From Nitrospira sp. (GTDB lineage: Bacteria; Nitrospirota; Nitrospiria; Nitrospirales; Nitrospiraceae), in the NCBI GenBank assembly GCA_005116835.1, contig SWDM01000003.1, forward strand, positions 57,203-121,202: a stretch of 64,000 nt of DNA, written 5' to 3'. The position numbers were made by a program, and so were the translations under genes. Position 1 is the first letter of the stretch; each line of letters opens with the position of its first letter. Shown in pieces: positions 1 to 8,348 of this stretch. The notes under the pieces were generated by a model. It ran no database searches, was not told where the DNA came from, and saw only the letters and a program-made list of their open reading frames with translations.

Positions 1-1818
1 TACACGAGAAAATGGATGGAGCTGGTTTCTTCCTGGATACGAAACGTGCCGGATGGCTTTATCAATAGTCACGTCACAGGCAGGCGATTGCAACAGTGGC
101 TGTCAGCCTACCACTACTTCGTTCCCGGGAAGCGTTCCAAGGCCATCACGCCGTCGTTTCTCGTGGAGTTGTTCCGGTCGGTCCATTCGCAGACCCTCTA
201 CTTGTGCGAACATCTGACACCGGAAGGCAATCACCGCACCATTGAGCTGTACTCCATCTTCTTGGTGGCCGTGGTCTTTCATGAGCTACGAGAGTCCGCC
301 TGGCTGCTGGATTTTGCGAAGCAGGAGTTACTGAAAAACATGGAGCAGGACCTGCTCGAAGATGGCGTACATCGCGAGCTGTCTACCGATTACCATCATA
401 CGGTGCTCAAGAACCATCTACGCGTGCGGGAGTTGGCCGTGCTGAACGGAATCGCACTCTCGCCGAGATTCAACGAAATGATGAACAAGGCGTTGGAGTT
501 TTCCATGTATGCCCACAAGCCTGACGGGTTGATTCCCGCGATCAACGATGGAGACAGCAACAGCTATCTATCCCTATTGAAGAAGGCATGCTCGCACTAT
601 CCCAACGAACAGTTTCTCTACGTGGTCTCCAAAGGCAAAGAAGGCACGCCACCATGTGAGCGTTCAAAAGGATTCCCGGACAGCGGATACTATGTGCTTC
701 GTGGGAGCTGGACCCACGAACCCTATGAAGACGGACTGTATTTGTTGTTCGACTGCGGGCCGCTGGGGTTCGGCAGTCACGGACACTACGACCTACTGAG
801 TTTCGAGGCAGCCGCCTACGGTCATTCACTCATCGTCGATCCCGGCAGGTATACATACAGTGATGAGAGCGCGGAGGGCATCGAATGGCGGCGACTGTTC
901 AAGAGCACGGCCTACCACAATACTGTCGTCGTAGACGGAAAGGACCAGATCCCCTATCGCCGCATGAAGCCGGTCGGGCCGGAGCCAAGAGCGAGCGTGA
1001 AGACGTTTGCCACGGCTGATGGGTTTGATTTCGTCCAGGCGCAGGCCTTCAGCCATGAGTATCCAGTTGTCCATGAGCGCACCGTCTTTTTCGCCGTTCC
1101 GGAGTATTGGGTCGTCACGGACAGGTTGTATGGCGAAGGCAGTCATGCCTATGACCTCTATTTCCACTTAGCGCCAAGAGCGCTGGGACGAACAGCCCTG
1201 CACACCAGGGGAAAGAGCCTATGGGTTTCTTCCCCGAATCTTCTAATCGCCCAGCCACTATCGTCGAACATTCACACGTCAATAGAAGATGGTTTTGTAT
1301 CGCCTCAATATGGAGTCAAGCAGGAAGCACCGATCGTAAAATTCACGCAGAAGGCCGATGCAACGGCCTTCTTTCATACCTTGCTCTATCCTTACCGTAA
1401 GGAGCCGCCGATCCTTGACATAGAATCTGTTGCGGTCAGCGACTCCCATGGAGACTGTTCTCAAACACAAGCCACGGCTCTGAAGATCACGGTGTGCTCA
1501 GAGACAGAACAGTATTCCGATTATCTGTTTCTGGCGCATGAACAATCTCTACGCGAGTATTCGTTCGACGACATCGTATGTCGTAGCCGGATGTTGTTCC
1601 TGAGGAAAGACCGTAGCGGCCGTATCGTAAAGCTACAAGCCGAAGGGCTTGAGCAGCTTCGGGTCGGATCAACCGTCCTGATCGAAGGTACCAACGTGAG
1701 TCGGCGGGTGAGCTATGGATCAGGCCGGGTTCATCTTTGCACTCCGAAGAAGTCCCTCAGCATGGACCTCGATCACATCGACGGGCTGTCGGAGTTGGTC
1801 CGCGAGAACCACATCTAA
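1..1818 (+). CDS. Heparinase II/III family protein, 5' end outside window
   Basis: Seen: the frame is open from base 1 (five codons precede the first ATG at 16), so the true start lies upstream and the N-terminus is missing. From the ATG there are 600 residues. An alpha-helical first third is followed near residues 250-285 by the family core, GSHGHYDLLSFEAAA then VDPGRYTY, and by a beta-rich C-terminal half. Known: heparinase II/III proteins cleave uronic-acid glycans by beta-elimination, and many lie in exopolysaccharide operons where they trim or edit the polymer. Context: first visible gene of a (+) strand glycan operon; the next gene begins 7 nt after its stop. The substrate cannot be told from sequence. 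No signal peptide can be judged because the start is missing. Confidence 0.85.
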   Translation, partial: YTRKWMELVSSWIRNVPDGFINSHVTGRRLQQWLSAYHYFVPGKRSKAITPSFLVELFRSVHSQTLYLCEHLTPEGNHRTIELYSIFLVAVVFHELRESAWLLDFAKQELLKNMEQDLLEDGVHRELSTDYHHTVLKNHLRVRELAVLNGIALSPRFNEMMNKALEFSMYAHKPDGLIPAINDGDSNSYLSLLKKACSHYPNEQFLYVVSKGKEGTPPCERSKGFPDSGYYVLRGSWTHEPYEDGLYLLFDCGPLGFGSHGHYDLLSFEAAAYGHSLIVDPGRYTYSDESAEGIEWRRLFKSTAYHNTVVVDGKDQIPYRRMKPVGPEPRASVKTFATADGFDFVQAQAFSHEYPVVHERTVFFAVPEYWVVTDRLYGEGSHAYDLYFHLAPRALGRTALHTRGKSLWVSSPNLLIAQPLSSNIHTSIEDGFVSPQYGVKQEAPIVKFTQKADATAFFHTLLYPYRKEPPILDIESVAVSDSHGDCSQTQATALKITVCSETEQYSDYLFLAHEQSLREYSFDDIVCRSRMLFLRKDRSGRIVKLQAEGLEQLRVGSTVLIEGTNVSRRVSYGSGRVHLCTPKKSLSMDLDHIDGLSELVRENHI

Positions 1819-1825
1819 GGAAGCA

Positions 1826-3283
1826 ATGCGAGCGATGCAAATCGATTCACAGTGTCCCCACCTTTCGACGGCGTTGCAGCCTTCCCTCATGCAGGAGTTG
1901 CTCCAACGAGCGCTGTTGGATCCGCTCGATCACGAGGGGCAACGACTCCGAATGAATGCCTGCATCGTCGGGGAGAAACGCTATAAACCCGGGAAGAGCT
2001 TCGTGCTGTCCTATCGCCTTCACTTACACGATGCGCACACAGGCGCCAAACATGAGCAGGTCGTCTCGGCTCGACTCTGTCGTCCTGACGAGGGCCTGGC
2101 GGAGTTTCATCGGGCGAGATCCCGGCAGCTTGTTCGCACACCCGGCGTTCGAGCATTGGCGTATATCCCCGAGATAGAGATGGTCGTATGGTCGTTCCCC
2201 AATGATCGCAAGCTGTCGCACCTGCCGAAGCTTCTCGATGTCGAATACCTGAAGACCTGTCTACCCGAGAAACTAAGGGCACTCGGTGTGGGCGAATCAC
2301 ATGAGATCGCCGCGATCGTACCGGAGATCTTGCACTACTTGCCGGAACGTTCGTGCATGATTCGTTACCATCTGTCATTGAAGGACCGATCGACCGGGGA
2401 ACATGGCGCATTGACGATCTATGGGAAGACCTACCGTGATGAGGACGGCGCCGAGGTGTATTCGATCATGCGGCAACTGTCGGCACAGATACCTGGAAGC
2501 GCCGCACCGCTTGGTTATGATCAGAAGCTGAGGACTGTATGGCAGTCGCACATACCCGGCGAACCCTTCCTCTGGGAAACGCTGGAAGAGGCTCAGATAC
2601 CGGAAACATTTCGGGGCATCGCGAGAGCTGTTGCACAATTCCATTCTTGCACCGTTCGCACCGACTGTCGATTCGATCTGTCCGACCTCGATGAGTCTCT
2701 CGTAGACACTATTGCAGCAGCCAGGCAAGCATATCCGGACATGGAAGGTCGCATTGCATTACTGGTGAATGCCTTGTTGGCGCAACGCCGTTCCATGGGT
2801 TGGTCGGAGCCCCTCACCACTCCGATTCATCGTGATCTCAAGATGCGCAACTTCCTGATCGATGGGGAGCACATTGCGCTCATCGACATGGACTGTGTCT
2901 GTCTCGGCGACCCTCTCAGCGACATCGGCAGTCTGATCGCGAATTTCTATCTCAATGGAATTCGAGCCGGCTGTCATCAGGACAGGATTCGAGAGGCCGT
3001 GGACGTGTTCTGTCTCACCTACGCCGAATGTATCCCCTGGCGCCTATCCTGGCCACAGGTCGACTGGTACACGGCTGCAGCATTTATCCATGAAGTCACG
3101 CGTCGGAGCATTCGGCAACTGGATGGCGAGCGCGTGAAGCACATCAGCGAATACCTCGACCTTTGTGAAAGCTTAGTATCCGGCCAATCTGTTGTATCGG
3201 GCGAACAGAATTCAATACACCATGGATCCAAACACGATGCGGGGGTAAGGCATCAGACACCCAGAACGTGCCGTGAACGCTGA
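1826..3283 (+). CDS. APH-fold phosphotransferase (sugar or small-molecule kinase), paralogue of 4963
   Basis: A 485-aa aminoglycoside phosphotransferase/choline kinase-fold protein. The catalytic loop HRDLKMRNFL lies near residues 333-342 and the metal-binding IDMD near 353-356, followed by GDPLSDIG. The start at 1826 has AAGGA about 5 nt upstream; the frame is open further upstream but that part overlaps the heparinase gene. The N-terminal ~200 residues carry a second conserved region (WSFPND, HLP, then YLPERSCMIRYHLSL and LTIYGKTYR) shared with the protein at 4963, so the two are paralogues. Known: APH-fold enzymes phosphorylate hydroxyls of sugars, choline, ethanolamine or thiamine. Inferred: it makes a phosphorylated precursor or decoration for the glycan built by this operon. 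The substrate is unknown. Confidence 0.82.
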   Translation: MRAMQIDSQCPHLSTALQPSLMQELLQRALLDPLDHEGQRLRMNACIVGEKRYKPGKSFVLSYRLHLHDAHTGAKHEQVVSARLCRPDEGLAEFHRARSRQLVRTPGVRALAYIPEIEMVVWSFPNDRKLSHLPKLLDVEYLKTCLPEKLRALGVGESHEIAAIVPEILHYLPERSCMIRYHLSLKDRSTGEHGALTIYGKTYRDEDGAEVYSIMRQLSAQIPGSAAPLGYDQKLRTVWQSHIPGEPFLWETLEEAQIPETFRGIARAVAQFHSCTVRTDCRFDLSDLDESLVDTIAAARQAYPDMEGRIALLVNALLAQRRSMGWSEPLTTPIHRDLKMRNFLIDGEHIALIDMDCVCLGDPLSDIGSLIANFYLNGIRAGCHQDRIREAVDVFCLTYAECIPWRLSWPQVDWYTAAAFIHEVTRRSIRQLDGERVKHISEYLDLCESLVSGQSVVSGEQNSIHHGSKHDAGVRHQTPRTCRER

Positions 3284-3293
3284 TTAATCAATT

Positions 3294-4949
3294 ATGGATA
3301 ACGTAACCAAATTTACTGACCCATCTGTGGTAACGATCCGAGACAAGAACACTGCAAGCGCACGTCGCTGCATCGCGCTGTACCCCGGCGCCTTTCGGCC
3401 ACCCCATGCGGCGCATTTGACGGCAGTCCTCGATCTTGCAGTGAGACCGGATGTCGACGAGGTCGTCGTGATCATCTCTAATCGATGCCGGAATATACCT
3501 GGAACGACCAAGGCGCTTGACCCCGATGTCGCCCGACAGATCTGGTCGATCTATCTACACGGCGTCACCAAGGTCCGAATTGAGGTCGCCCCACACACCT
3601 CTGTGAAACATGCCCTCAGCTACTTTGACCGCCTTGAAGCCGGCGACGCCCTGCTCTTCTGCGTCGGAGAAACTGACTTCGAGCAAGGGGATGAAAGGTT
3701 CGAACAGATAGAAGACCTTTCCCGCTGCACCGGAATTTCCTCCCGCCTTGTCGCCGCCCCTACCGGTTCCATCACGGTCCGGGCGACCGATTTGAGAGCG
3801 CTGTTAGGCCTTGGAGAGGCTGGGCGAGAAGCCTTTACGTCCGCGCTTCCCGCTCATCTGAATGCGGAGCAACGCGCGCGCGTCTGGGAGACTTGCCATA
3901 ACGGAATGCGAGAGACGGGCGAGATTATTCGGGAGAAGGTACTGGGCATCATCGGCACACACAACCTAGGCGACGTGAAAGAGATTTGCAGCCTGTGTGA
4001 GGGCAAACTCGATCAAGTCTACCGTGTGTCGTTCGCAGACGGCCGACGTCATGTCATCAAATATGCCGGCGATACGGTCGGGGCGGAATCTGTTGGAGAA
4101 CAATTACGATTCAAACCGAAGAGACGCCTGTCGGCGGAACGGCGCGCCCTAAACAGATTGCGCGATAACGGGATCGATGAGGTCGATCTCCCGAACGTGG
4201 TGTTGTTCGATAAAGAGACGCTGACGCTTGTGTTGACGGAGGTATGCCAGGGTGGAAGATCTTTACTGGACGATCTCAAGAAAGGTCTGTTCGATCCGAA
4301 GGTGGCCAGTCAGGCGAGCCATTTCCTGGCCCGGTGCCATACCTTGGCGGCGCCCATTGCTCCCGTGTGGGGCGACCAAGACACAGACCGGCTCCATTGG
4401 CGAACGATGCTCGCGTTACGGACGGTGGGGATCGAAACAGGGCCGGCCTCCTGGCAGATTCGAAACGATTTGGCCGCGGTGAAACGCGCAAGTGACACAG
4501 CGAGCGAGCAAGGGGATAGAAACCGGCTGTTGATACTGAACGACGTTCCCCACAACATCCTTCTGGGCACACAGAGAATCGGCGTCATCGATTTTGAACT
4601 CTGCTCAAGTATTGGAGATCCTGCGTACGATCTCGGTCTTTTCCTGGGAGACTATATATTCTTTGGTCTGACCACCCAGTCCGGTTATTCCGGTCAGATC
4701 GCCCTTCAGGAAGCGCTGAATGCCTATCGACAACGAGTCGGAAATCGATGGGTGGCTATGCGCGCGCGGGTCGTGTCGTTCGCAGGCGCAGCCATGCTCT
4801 CTCGGCTCATGGGTCATCGCCGAATGGACGTTCACCCGGTCGAGCCTCGCATCTTTAGCACGGCTGCAGCATTACTCTCGTCAGGGCTTAGGGAAATCGA
4901 AGAGATAGACTCGATACTTGGCAATGCAATTTCGGGCCGGTTAGCGTAA
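3294..4949 (+). CDS. Bifunctional HxGH-class nucleotidyltransferase / APH-fold kinase
   Basis: A 551-aa fusion. Residues ~28-185 are a cytidylyltransferase-like Rossmann domain: GAFRPPHAAH (32-41) is the nucleotide-binding HxGH motif with Ala replacing Gly, and RATDLRALL (~162) matches the C-terminal IS-T-x-x-R motif of the superfamily. Residues ~215-540 are an APH-fold kinase with DVPHNILL near 415 and VIDFEL near 430, then GDPAYDLG. The kinase Asp-to-Asn spacing is one residue shorter than the usual HxDxxxxN, as in the 4963 protein. Known analogies: HldE joins a kinase and an HxGH adenylyltransferase, and choline kinase plus cytidylyltransferase make CDP-choline. Inferred: two-step activation of a sugar or alcohol to an NDP derivative. 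The first 12 residues resemble the start of the next gene. Confidence 0.78.
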   Translation: MDNVTKFTDPSVVTIRDKNTASARRCIALYPGAFRPPHAAHLTAVLDLAVRPDVDEVVVIISNRCRNIPGTTKALDPDVARQIWSIYLHGVTKVRIEVAPHTSVKHALSYFDRLEAGDALLFCVGETDFEQGDERFEQIEDLSRCTGISSRLVAAPTGSITVRATDLRALLGLGEAGREAFTSALPAHLNAEQRARVWETCHNGMRETGEIIREKVLGIIGTHNLGDVKEICSLCEGKLDQVYRVSFADGRRHVIKYAGDTVGAESVGEQLRFKPKRRLSAERRALNRLRDNGIDEVDLPNVVLFDKETLTLVLTEVCQGGRSLLDDLKKGLFDPKVASQASHFLARCHTLAAPIAPVWGDQDTDRLHWRTMLALRTVGIETGPASWQIRNDLAAVKRASDTASEQGDRNRLLILNDVPHNILLGTQRIGVIDFELCSSIGDPAYDLGLFLGDYIFFGLTTQSGYSGQIALQEALNAYRQRVGNRWVAMRARVVSFAGAAMLSRLMGHRRMDVHPVEPRIFSTAAALLSSGLREIEEIDSILGNAISGRLA

Positions 4950-4962
4950 GCCGGGAATACAT

Positions 4963-6333
4963 ATGAATAACTTAACCAAATTTGCCAATCCATCTGTCAT
5001 GAAGGCCGTGCTCACGGAGCGGCTTCCGTTGCTTTGCCCAGGCAGTTCGGGAATTACAAGCTGCCGCGTTCAACATGTGCGGTACTCCCCGAAGAAACAG
5101 CCGGAGAATGAAAGCCTGGCTGCCTGCTACCACCTTGGGATCAGAGACAAGGACTCTCAACGCGAGCGACAAGTGATCCTGTACTGCCAAGCTTTTCTCG
5201 GTGGGCACAGCCAGAGAGAGATCGACCGCTTGGCTCGGCGCAGCGCAGACACCGCGGCCCTCCATAGCATGCCGCATCACTTCCGCGATCTAGATCTGCT
5301 TGTGTGGGTCTTTCCAGAAGATCCGGCGATCCCGCATCTGCCGGAGGTGAGCGATCCGGAGCGGGTCATGGCGCATCTCCCCTATACATCCCTTCCAAAT
5401 GGTCTTGATGAGGCGAGGGACATCAGGTCAGTCAACGTGGAGGTTGTCAACTATCGCCCGGAGTTACGATGTACGACCCGGTACGATCTCAGCTGGGGAG
5501 CAGCCGATCAGGCTCAGTCACTCACCATCTTCGGCAAGACGTTTCGAAGCGGGGAGGGACACGACGTCTATACCAGAAGTGAATACTTATGGAACCGTTT
5601 CTCCGGCGTTGACGAGGAGGTTCTTTTCTCCCAACCGTTGGGATACAAGTCTGAGGTACAGACCCTCTGGCAACTCGGCGTCGAGGGAACGCCGCTCTGT
5701 CGTGCGATCGGGAAAGACAATTGCGATGCGTATCTTAAGACGGTCGCCAAGGGGTTGGCCATGGTTCAGAACAGTGACTTAGCTGGTCTCCCGAAATGGA
5801 CTCTGGATGAGCACCTCGCTGAAGCCGATAAGAAGATTGAGAAACTACGCCGGGCGGTTCCCTCGCTGCTGGAAGAATTGAACCTCCTCGCCCAGCTTGT
5901 CCATCGCGACGCCCCAAGCCTCTCCGACATTCCCCTTCGACCGATATATTGGGATTTCCATGTCAATCAGCTCTTGGCCCAAGACGGAAAGGTCGCCTTC
6001 TTCGATTTTGACGAGCTTGTTATCGGAGACCCCTTGCAAGATATTGCGAATTTTATCGTGGACCTACAGTTTCGTGACGTGAGCCAGCCTTTGGCTCGAC
6101 GGATGGCGAAGTCGTTGTACAACTCCTACCGTTCTCAGGTGAAGTGGGAGGTTCCGATCGATCGCGTCAGGTGGCACGCGAGGGTTCAGTTCATCAATAA
6201 GGCCTACCGTGTTTACATTCAACAGTCTCCTGACGTCAAAGAGACTGTTAGTGAACTCATCCATATGGCGGCCCAAGAGACGACGTTGGGCTGGATCGGC
6301 AACGCGAGCCTGATCGAGGAGATGGCACGATGA
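4963..6333 (+). CDS. APH-fold phosphotransferase, paralogue of 1826
   Basis: A 456-aa kinase-fold protein. The catalytic loop reads YWDFHVNQLL near residues 326-335 and the metal-binding segment FFDFDE near 343-348, followed by GDPLQDIANF. The N-terminal half matches the 1826 protein (WVFPED, HLPE, YRPELRCTTRYDLSW, LTIFGKTFR), so this is a duplicated kinase. The conventional His of the loop is Trp here, which may change activity. It starts 13 nt after the fusion gene and its stop overlaps the next ATG (ATGA), so it is translationally coupled to the glycosyltransferase downstream. Function beyond phosphotransfer is not identifiable. Confidence 0.8.
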   Translation: MNNLTKFANPSVMKAVLTERLPLLCPGSSGITSCRVQHVRYSPKKQPENESLAACYHLGIRDKDSQRERQVILYCQAFLGGHSQREIDRLARRSADTAALHSMPHHFRDLDLLVWVFPEDPAIPHLPEVSDPERVMAHLPYTSLPNGLDEARDIRSVNVEVVNYRPELRCTTRYDLSWGAADQAQSLTIFGKTFRSGEGHDVYTRSEYLWNRFSGVDEEVLFSQPLGYKSEVQTLWQLGVEGTPLCRAIGKDNCDAYLKTVAKGLAMVQNSDLAGLPKWTLDEHLAEADKKIEKLRRAVPSLLEELNLLAQLVHRDAPSLSDIPLRPIYWDFHVNQLLAQDGKVAFFDFDELVIGDPLQDIANFIVDLQFRDVSQPLARRMAKSLYNSYRSQVKWEVPIDRVRWHARVQFINKAYRVYIQQSPDVKETVSELIHMAAQETTLGWIGNASLIEEMAR

Positions 6334-8348
6334 AGAAACGGGTACTCATGTATTGTCAGCATGTTCTCGGGATGGGCCATCTCGTGAGAAGCCTGGAGAT
6401 CGTTCGTGCGCTGAAGGACTGGGATGTCACGTTTCTAAACGGCGGCGATCTCTGCCCAGGGATGGGATTCCCCCCTCAGACAGAGGTCATAAATCTCCCT
6501 CCGATCAAGTCGGAATCGGATTTCAAGACCATCCTGGCTGCGGAGAAGGGTCAGGATCTGGAGGCCATAAAACGGATTCGCGCTCGTCGAATCCAGGCAG
6601 AGTTTGCCCGCATCCAGCCCGATGTCTTTCTCATCGAAATGTTTCCGTTCGGACGGAAGCACTTTGCGTACGAGCTGGTGCCGGTTTTAGAGCAGATCCG
6701 GCTCAAAAAAATGCCGACAGCGGTGGTGTGCAGCCTTCGCGACATTCTGGTCAATAATAAACGGAATCAGGCGCAGCATAATGAACGAGCGATCACGCTC
6801 ATGAACCGATACTTCGATCTGCTCTTGGTCCACTCCGACCCGCGACTCCAAACCCTCGATGAAACGTTTCCACAGGTTCGTGAGCTTCGGTGTGATATCA
6901 GATACACGGGCTTCGTCTCGCAAGCTGTTCCTCAGCCTCTCGAAGCGCCGTCCGATCGCCAGGCCTCAGACCAGCCCATGATCCTCGTGAGCATTGGAGG
7001 AGGCAGAGTCGGCTACGAACTGGTGGAATGCGCCCTGCAAGCATCGGCACAACTTCGAGCAAGCCTCCCGCACCGCATGATGATTTTAACAGGGCCCTAT
7101 ATGCCGGAGGAGCAGTTCCAACAGCTCCAACAGTCGGCTGAAGGGCAGGAGCAGGTCGTCATTCAACGATATACCTCCGACTTTCTCTCTTACTTACAGC
7201 AGGCCTCCCTCTCAGTCAGCATGGCCGGCTACAATACCTGCATGAACCTCATGGCCACTGGATCCAGGGCCGTGGTTCTCCCCTTTACCGGTGGAGGCAA
7301 TACCGAGCAAACCATCCGCGCAGAAAAGCTGGCTCAACTTGGAGTCGTCGGCCTGCTCAGCCCATCGCAGTTGCGACCGGATTATCTGGCGGAACGAATG
7401 ATTCAGGCTCTCCAAACTCCGCCCCCGACGCAGACACTATCCCTCGATCAAGATGGCGCCATGAAGACCGCAACCTGCCTGCAAGAGTTGGTTGCAAGGA
7501 AAACGCCTCAATCGGACAACATGGTTCCTGAGTCCTTCTCGCTTCCAAATGGGAATCATCGAACCCCTTGGCAAATGGAGTTGAGGGAAAATCTGGCGCT
7601 GATTCAGGCTGAAGGAAAGGACGTCCATATCTTCTTCCGAGACGACGACATCGACGAGGATGAGGAATCTCTCATTCGGCTGCTCGACCTGTTCTTGGCC
7701 CACGGGACGCCGCTTAACTTGGCGGTGATACCAGACCTCCTCACGGAAGCCACAGTGAAGCGACTCCACAGGAGAGAACTATGGATTCCGGAATCTCTCG
7801 GGCTGATTCAGCATGGATGGAGACATGTCAACCACGAGCAAGAAGGACGGAAATGCGAGTTTGGAATCAACCGCTCTCTTGCCGACAAGTTCAACGATAT
7901 CGCGCGCGGAAAATCCCGGCTGGAGGAAGCCTTCGGTCCACGATTCTATCCCGCCTTCACGCCCCCCTGGAATCGTTGCACCCAGGACACGTTCGGCGTA
8001 TTGGACGAGCTCGGATTTGTGGTGTTCTCCAAAGATCGAGGGAAGGAACCTGTCCAAGGCCATCGATTCCAGGAGATTTCCACCACCCTGGATCTGTATC
8101 GCTGGAAAGATGGGGCCACGCTCAAATCTTCCGATGAGATCGTACCGACCCTGATCAGCCAATTGTGGGAACTCGATACGATCGGGATTCTCTTGCACCA
8201 TAAAGTCATGGACGTCACGGCTCTGACATTTCTCGACCAACTGCTGAATGAGCTTCGACATTGCCCACAAGTGCGCTTCCACACGTTCAAAACCCTCATG
8301 CAGCAACTTGAAGCCACGGATTCCGTTTCAAGGGCTTACTCGCTATGA
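6330..8348 (+). CDS. GT28-type glycosyltransferase fused to polysaccharide-deacetylase domain
   Basis: A 672-aa two-domain protein. Residues ~1-390 resemble MurG-like/GT28 glycosyltransferases: an N-terminal GMGHLVRSL loop (about 15-23) and a C-terminal donor-binding segment with PFTGGGNTEQ followed by RAEKL (about 320-335). Residues ~425-660 are NodB-like: RDDDID near 436 (metal-ligand aspartates), HGWRHVNH near 494 (HxxxH) and FTPPWNR near 542. Inferred: adds a sugar and deacetylates the same or an adjacent residue on lipid-linked or nascent glycan. No signal peptide, so the deacetylase would act in the cytoplasm, unlike most secreted deacetylases. Coupled by ATGA overlaps to the genes on both sides. 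Confidence 0.8.
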   Translation: MKKRVLMYCQHVLGMGHLVRSLEIVRALKDWDVTFLNGGDLCPGMGFPPQTEVINLPPIKSESDFKTILAAEKGQDLEAIKRIRARRIQAEFARIQPDVFLIEMFPFGRKHFAYELVPVLEQIRLKKMPTAVVCSLRDILVNNKRNQAQHNERAITLMNRYFDLLLVHSDPRLQTLDETFPQVRELRCDIRYTGFVSQAVPQPLEAPSDRQASDQPMILVSIGGGRVGYELVECALQASAQLRASLPHRMMILTGPYMPEEQFQQLQQSAEGQEQVVIQRYTSDFLSYLQQASLSVSMAGYNTCMNLMATGSRAVVLPFTGGGNTEQTIRAEKLAQLGVVGLLSPSQLRPDYLAERMIQALQTPPPTQTLSLDQDGAMKTATCLQELVARKTPQSDNMVPESFSLPNGNHRTPWQMELRENLALIQAEGKDVHIFFRDDDIDEDEESLIRLLDLFLAHGTPLNLAVIPDLLTEATVKRLHRRELWIPESLGLIQHGWRHVNHEQEGRKCEFGINRSLADKFNDIARGKSRLEEAFGPRFYPAFTPPWNRCTQDTFGVLDELGFVVFSKDRGKEPVQGHRFQEISTTLDLYRWKDGATLKSSDEIVPTLISQLWELDTIGILLHHKVMDVTALTFLDQLLNELRHCPQVRFHTFKTLMQQLEATDSVSRAYSL

